From an uncultured Bacteroidota bacterium (GTDB lineage Bacteria > Bacteroidota > Bacteroidia > Chitinophagales > Chitinophagaceae): 64,000 nt of DNA. Below the pieces are notes generated by a model that did not search any database, was not told the origin of the DNA, and saw only the letters and a list, made by a program, of their open reading frames with translations. Positions 62,087 through 64,000 of the stretch are shown here, piece after piece. The position numbers and the translations under genes are program-made. Within the stretch, counting starts at the first letter, position 1. Each line of letters opens with the position of its first letter. The DNA lies in the NCBI GenBank assembly GCA_903906365.1, contig CAIVKC010000061.1, forward strand, positions 38,147-102,146, given 5' to 3'.

Positions 62087-62129
62087 ACTGCTAATCGAGG
62101 GTCGTTGGTTCAAGTCAGGCAAGGGAGCA
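62087..62129 (+). other. tRNA-like 3' fragment (possible attachment-site scar)
   Basis: The stretch ACTGCTAATCGAGGGTCGTTGGTTCAAG... continues to AAGGGAGCA. GAGGGTCGTTGGTTCAAG matches 16 of 18 bases of the variable-loop/T-arm of the tRNA-His in this window (GAGGGTCGTGGGTTCGAG). The 3' side of the T stem does not pair, and no 5' half is present, so it is not a functional tRNA. It marks the left border of an AT-richer segment. Confidence 0.4.
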
Positions 62130-62140
62130 TTAATACAAAT

Positions 62141-62173
62141 AAAAGGGTTATAGTTTTATAGCCTAACCCTTTT
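62141..62173 (-). terminator. Terminator of the HTH/PIN module
   Basis: AAAAGGGTTA / TAACCCTTTT forms a perfect 10-bp stem with a 13-nt loop, 16 nt past the end of the PIN pseudogene. On the minus strand it is followed by TTTTATTTG. Confidence 0.75.
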
Positions 62174-62188
62174 TGATAGTATAAACTT

Positions 62189-62760
62189 TTACTTTAATAA
62201 TTGCCGCAGTTTGTTTACTGTTTGAATTAGTCCATTTTTTTGTAAAGTTTCTAACACTTGTTCTTCCTTCCGGGGTGGATTATTTGAATTTTCAACTCGC
62301 TTTTGGAAGGCATGCAACGCCACTTTTCCATTTTGGTCTATTAGGTTAGAAATGAAAAGTCCGGGCTTTGTGCTTAAATGTTAAATCGCTCGACAAATTG
62401 CTCCGGAAAATCATTCCTATTTAAAGTCACTATTACATCAGAATTGTCTTTAAATAACAGCTGCCAATGCATGTCGGTCATTCTTATCTGGGAGTTCAAG
62501 AGATTCAATTAGGGTAGAATAATTTGTTGTATTCGCATCAGGAAAAGCTTCATTCATCGCAGATACAGCACCCTTCAGGCTTTCTTCCTTTAAATCTGTC
62601 CGATTCAATAAAAATTACTAAGCCATTCATTATGTATTTCCTCTGTCCAAATAGGTTTATACAAATCTGAATCTGCCAACCATAATAAAAGATCAGATAT
62701 GGGTGGGGGATATAAGACGCATGCGTCTAAGATGGTTTTAAGCTTTCCTGAATAAATCAT
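62189..62760 (-). pseudogene. Decayed PIN-domain toxin gene
   Basis: Absent from the ORF track because it is broken. From the ATG at 62760 it reads MIYSGKLKTILDACVLYPPP...LLLWLADS...WTEEIHNEWLSNF, a typical PIN N-terminus with conserved Asp and Glu. A 1-nt loss in the A5/T5 run at 62610-62614 shifts to LLNRTDLKEESLKGAVSAMNEAFPDAN...LELPDKNDRHALAA. A second shift near 62448-62466 leads to LFKDNSDVIVTLNRNDFPEQFVERFNI, then TAA at 62374-62376. A third shift near 62365 leads to LFISNLIDQNGKVALHAFQKRV...VNKLRQLLK and the stop at 62189. Repaired, it is about 190 aa. Its ATG overlaps the antitoxin stop (ATGA), the usual TA arrangement. Confidence 0.8.
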
Positions 62761-63020
62761 TCGTATCCAAGATTTAAGCCTTGAGCTTGTTTATTCAAGA
62801 AGGAAAGCCTTTCCGACCTTGTTTTCCTTAAGTCCTTATCATATTTCTCCAGGTCCTCAAATAGGATTCTTCTATGGCCTCCTATTTTCCGATAGGGTAT
62901 CTTGCCTTGCTCCAACAATTTTACCAAATGAGGGCGAGAAACACCCAACATGTCTGCAGCCTGTTGCGTACTTAATTCAGAATCGGATGGGATAAAAGTG
63001 ATGGCCTTTCTCTTTGACAT
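62757..63020 (-). CDS. Helix-turn-helix (excisionase/MerR-like) DNA-binding protein, probable antitoxin
   Basis: 87 residues. DNA-binding motif LSTQQAADMLGVSRPHLVKLLEQGKIPYRKIGGHRRILFEDLEKY, the excisionase-type winged HTH. The charged C-terminal tail (LRKTRSERLSFLNKQAQGLNLGYE) is the likely toxin-binding part. Proteins of this kind are the antitoxins of PIN toxins, and the gene is followed with a 4-nt overlap by a decayed PIN gene. It remains intact although its toxin is dead. Alternatively it is a phage-type excisionase, but no integrase is nearby. Confidence 0.8.
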   Translation of the reverse strand: MSKRKAITFIPSDSELSTQQAADMLGVSRPHLVKLLEQGKIPYRKIGGHRRILFEDLEKYDKDLRKTRSERLSFLNKQAQGLNLGYE

Positions 63021-63104
63021 ATATTGAAGTATTTCATTTAATAGGCGTTTGGCACCATCAGGTAGTTCCGCACTCTTTTTAGTCTCTTAAATACAGACAA
63101 TTCA

Positions 63105-63905
63105 CTACTTGGGTTTAACACAGATCACCGATTGAGGCACATATGTTCTTCCACTCAAAATGGACATTACTTTTGATTCAAACCCACCGTCATTGTAATC
63201 AATAGTAACTGCTCCGAGATGTTCAAAGTGGCTTTTATATTTCCTAACATTCTGTATATCAGCCAAAACAATTACCCCTCCAGGCTTCAAAACACGATAC
63301 ATTTCATCAAGTGATTTTAATTGTTCATTTTCTGATTCAATATTGTGAACGACCCAATGTGACATTACTAAATCTATTGTTTCATTTTCAAAAGGTAATT
63401 GCCGCGCATCAGCCGTTTGTATTTTAATTTTTTCTGATACCCCTTCTATTTCAGCGTTATGGAAGGTTGCGTTTTCATTATTATTGGATTGGTCTTTGGC
63501 ATTCCAAATGTCAATTCCTATTGATATACCTACACGTATTCTTTTAGCAGCACCGATTAATAATAGCCCCTTCCCGCATCCAATATCCAAGGATTGTTTA
63601 ACGACTTCCCATTTGAGGTATTTACCTGCTCCATCCAATAAAAAATCTCTCGTTTTTAATTTGCCAATTTTTGAACTATAGGTCATATAGCCTGCCATAA
63701 ATGTGCCATATAAAGTAAGGATTGTTCCCAATAAGATTAGGACAAATGAAACCGTTTGTAACCCTTTTAACCAACCTGAACGCCCCAATATGGTCAGATA
63801 TATTATGGTCAATCCGGCTATTGAAATTAAACACATACCCATTCTTATACCTGGGGCATCAATTCCATAGTCTAGTTTTTTTCTTTCATTTAAATGAGAA
63901 ACCAT
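63105..63905 (-). CDS. Membrane-anchored class I SAM-dependent methyltransferase
   Basis: 266 residues. Two hydrophobic segments near residues 22-42 and 48-72 precede a Rossmann methyltransferase domain with LDIGCGKGLLLIGAAKR (motif I), GIDIWNAKDQ (motif II) and TADARQLPFENETIDLVMSHWVVHNI. MYRVLKPGGVIVLADI completes the domain. The substrate is unknown; two membrane helices are unusual for the family and suggest a lipid or membrane-near substrate. It lies upstream of the HTH/PIN module in the AT-richer right end. Confidence 0.85.
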   Translation of the reverse strand: MVSHLNERKKLDYGIDAPGIRMGMCLISIAGLTIIYLTILGRSGWLKGLQTVSFVLILLGTILTLYGTFMAGYMTYSSKIGKLKTRDFLLDGAGKYLKWEVVKQSLDIGCGKGLLLIGAAKRIRVGISIGIDIWNAKDQSNNNENATFHNAEIEGVSEKIKIQTADARQLPFENETIDLVMSHWVVHNIESENEQLKSLDEMYRVLKPGGVIVLADIQNVRKYKSHFEHLGAVTIDYNDGGFESKVMSILSGRTYVPQSVICVKPK

Positions 63906-64000
63906 ATCACTACCGTCTCGTTTAAACTACCAGATTTTCAATTGATTATATAAAAGTTCTTTGACATCTTGATTGCTTGTTTTCTTAAGTAACTGGTTTA

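Noticed and set aside
62087-62129. A functional tRNA gene at the border of the AT-richer segment
   Set aside because: Only variable-loop and T-arm similarity is present. The T stem does not close and the 5' half is missing, so it can only be a fragment.

Overview
The window is a chromosomal segment of a Bacteroidota bacterium, most likely a member of the Chitinophagales/Chitinophagaceae. That placement is inference. What points to it: two secreted proteins ending in type IX secretion (T9SS) sorting domains, three large TonB-receptor-like or carboxypeptidase-regulatory-domain outer-membrane beta-barrels, a DUF5916 protein, DUF4407 and DUF4295 proteins, two LytS/LytTR two-component pairs, an OmpA protein with thrombospondin type 3 repeats, and promoters of the Bacteroidota form TTTG-N19-TAnnTTTG (best in front of tRNA-His and, with one mismatch, rpmB). 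Coding density is high, and neither rRNA, CRISPR array nor intact insertion sequence is visible.

Layout. 1-9 kb: the end of an outer-membrane barrel protein, PAP2 phosphatase, valS, two tandem 37-residue membrane peptides missing from the ORF track, a DEDDh exonuclease/GIY-YIG nuclease fusion with a lipoprotein, an esterase gene cut by an in-frame stop, and the N-degron pair aat/clpS. 9-20 kb: a GMC dehydrogenase with its gluconate-2-dehydrogenase-type small subunit, acyl-CoA desaturase, a T9SS-secreted protein, a SirB1/transglutaminase-like protein, topA and a small membrane protein. 20-29 kb: a START-domain protein, the 5-oxoprolinase operon pxpB-pxpC-pxpA, DUF4407, an outer-membrane barrel protein, DUF445 and tRNA-His. 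29-42 kb: tail-specific protease, DinB-family protein, subtilase, OmpA/TSP3 protein, an ALDH7-type dehydrogenase, the first LytS/LytTR pair and a TonB receptor. 42-49 kb: panB, the ppk-ppx polyphosphate operon, and the ribosomal operon rpmB-rpmG-DUF4295 followed by ftsY. 49-62 kb: a second barrel protein paralogous to the one at 25-28 kb, DUF5916, the second LytS/LytTR pair, a T9SS cargo gene broken by a 7-T tract, a small secreted protein, an amidohydrolase and a ThuA-like protein. 62-64 kb: a visibly AT-richer segment with a tRNA-like fragment, an intact HTH antitoxin-type gene overlapping a heavily decayed PIN toxin gene, and a membrane-anchored methyltransferase.

Most of the window is core metabolism and envelope biology. 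The less ordinary items are the two 37-aa membrane peptides with an identical leader element, the decayed HTH/PIN module beside a tRNA-like scar, the homopolymer-disrupted T9SS signal peptide, the single nonsense codon in the esterase, and a terminator-like hairpin with a T6 run abutting the ATG of the aldehyde dehydrogenase. I did not find a convincing wholly new multi-gene system. All calls come from reading sequence and family motifs; no database search was run.
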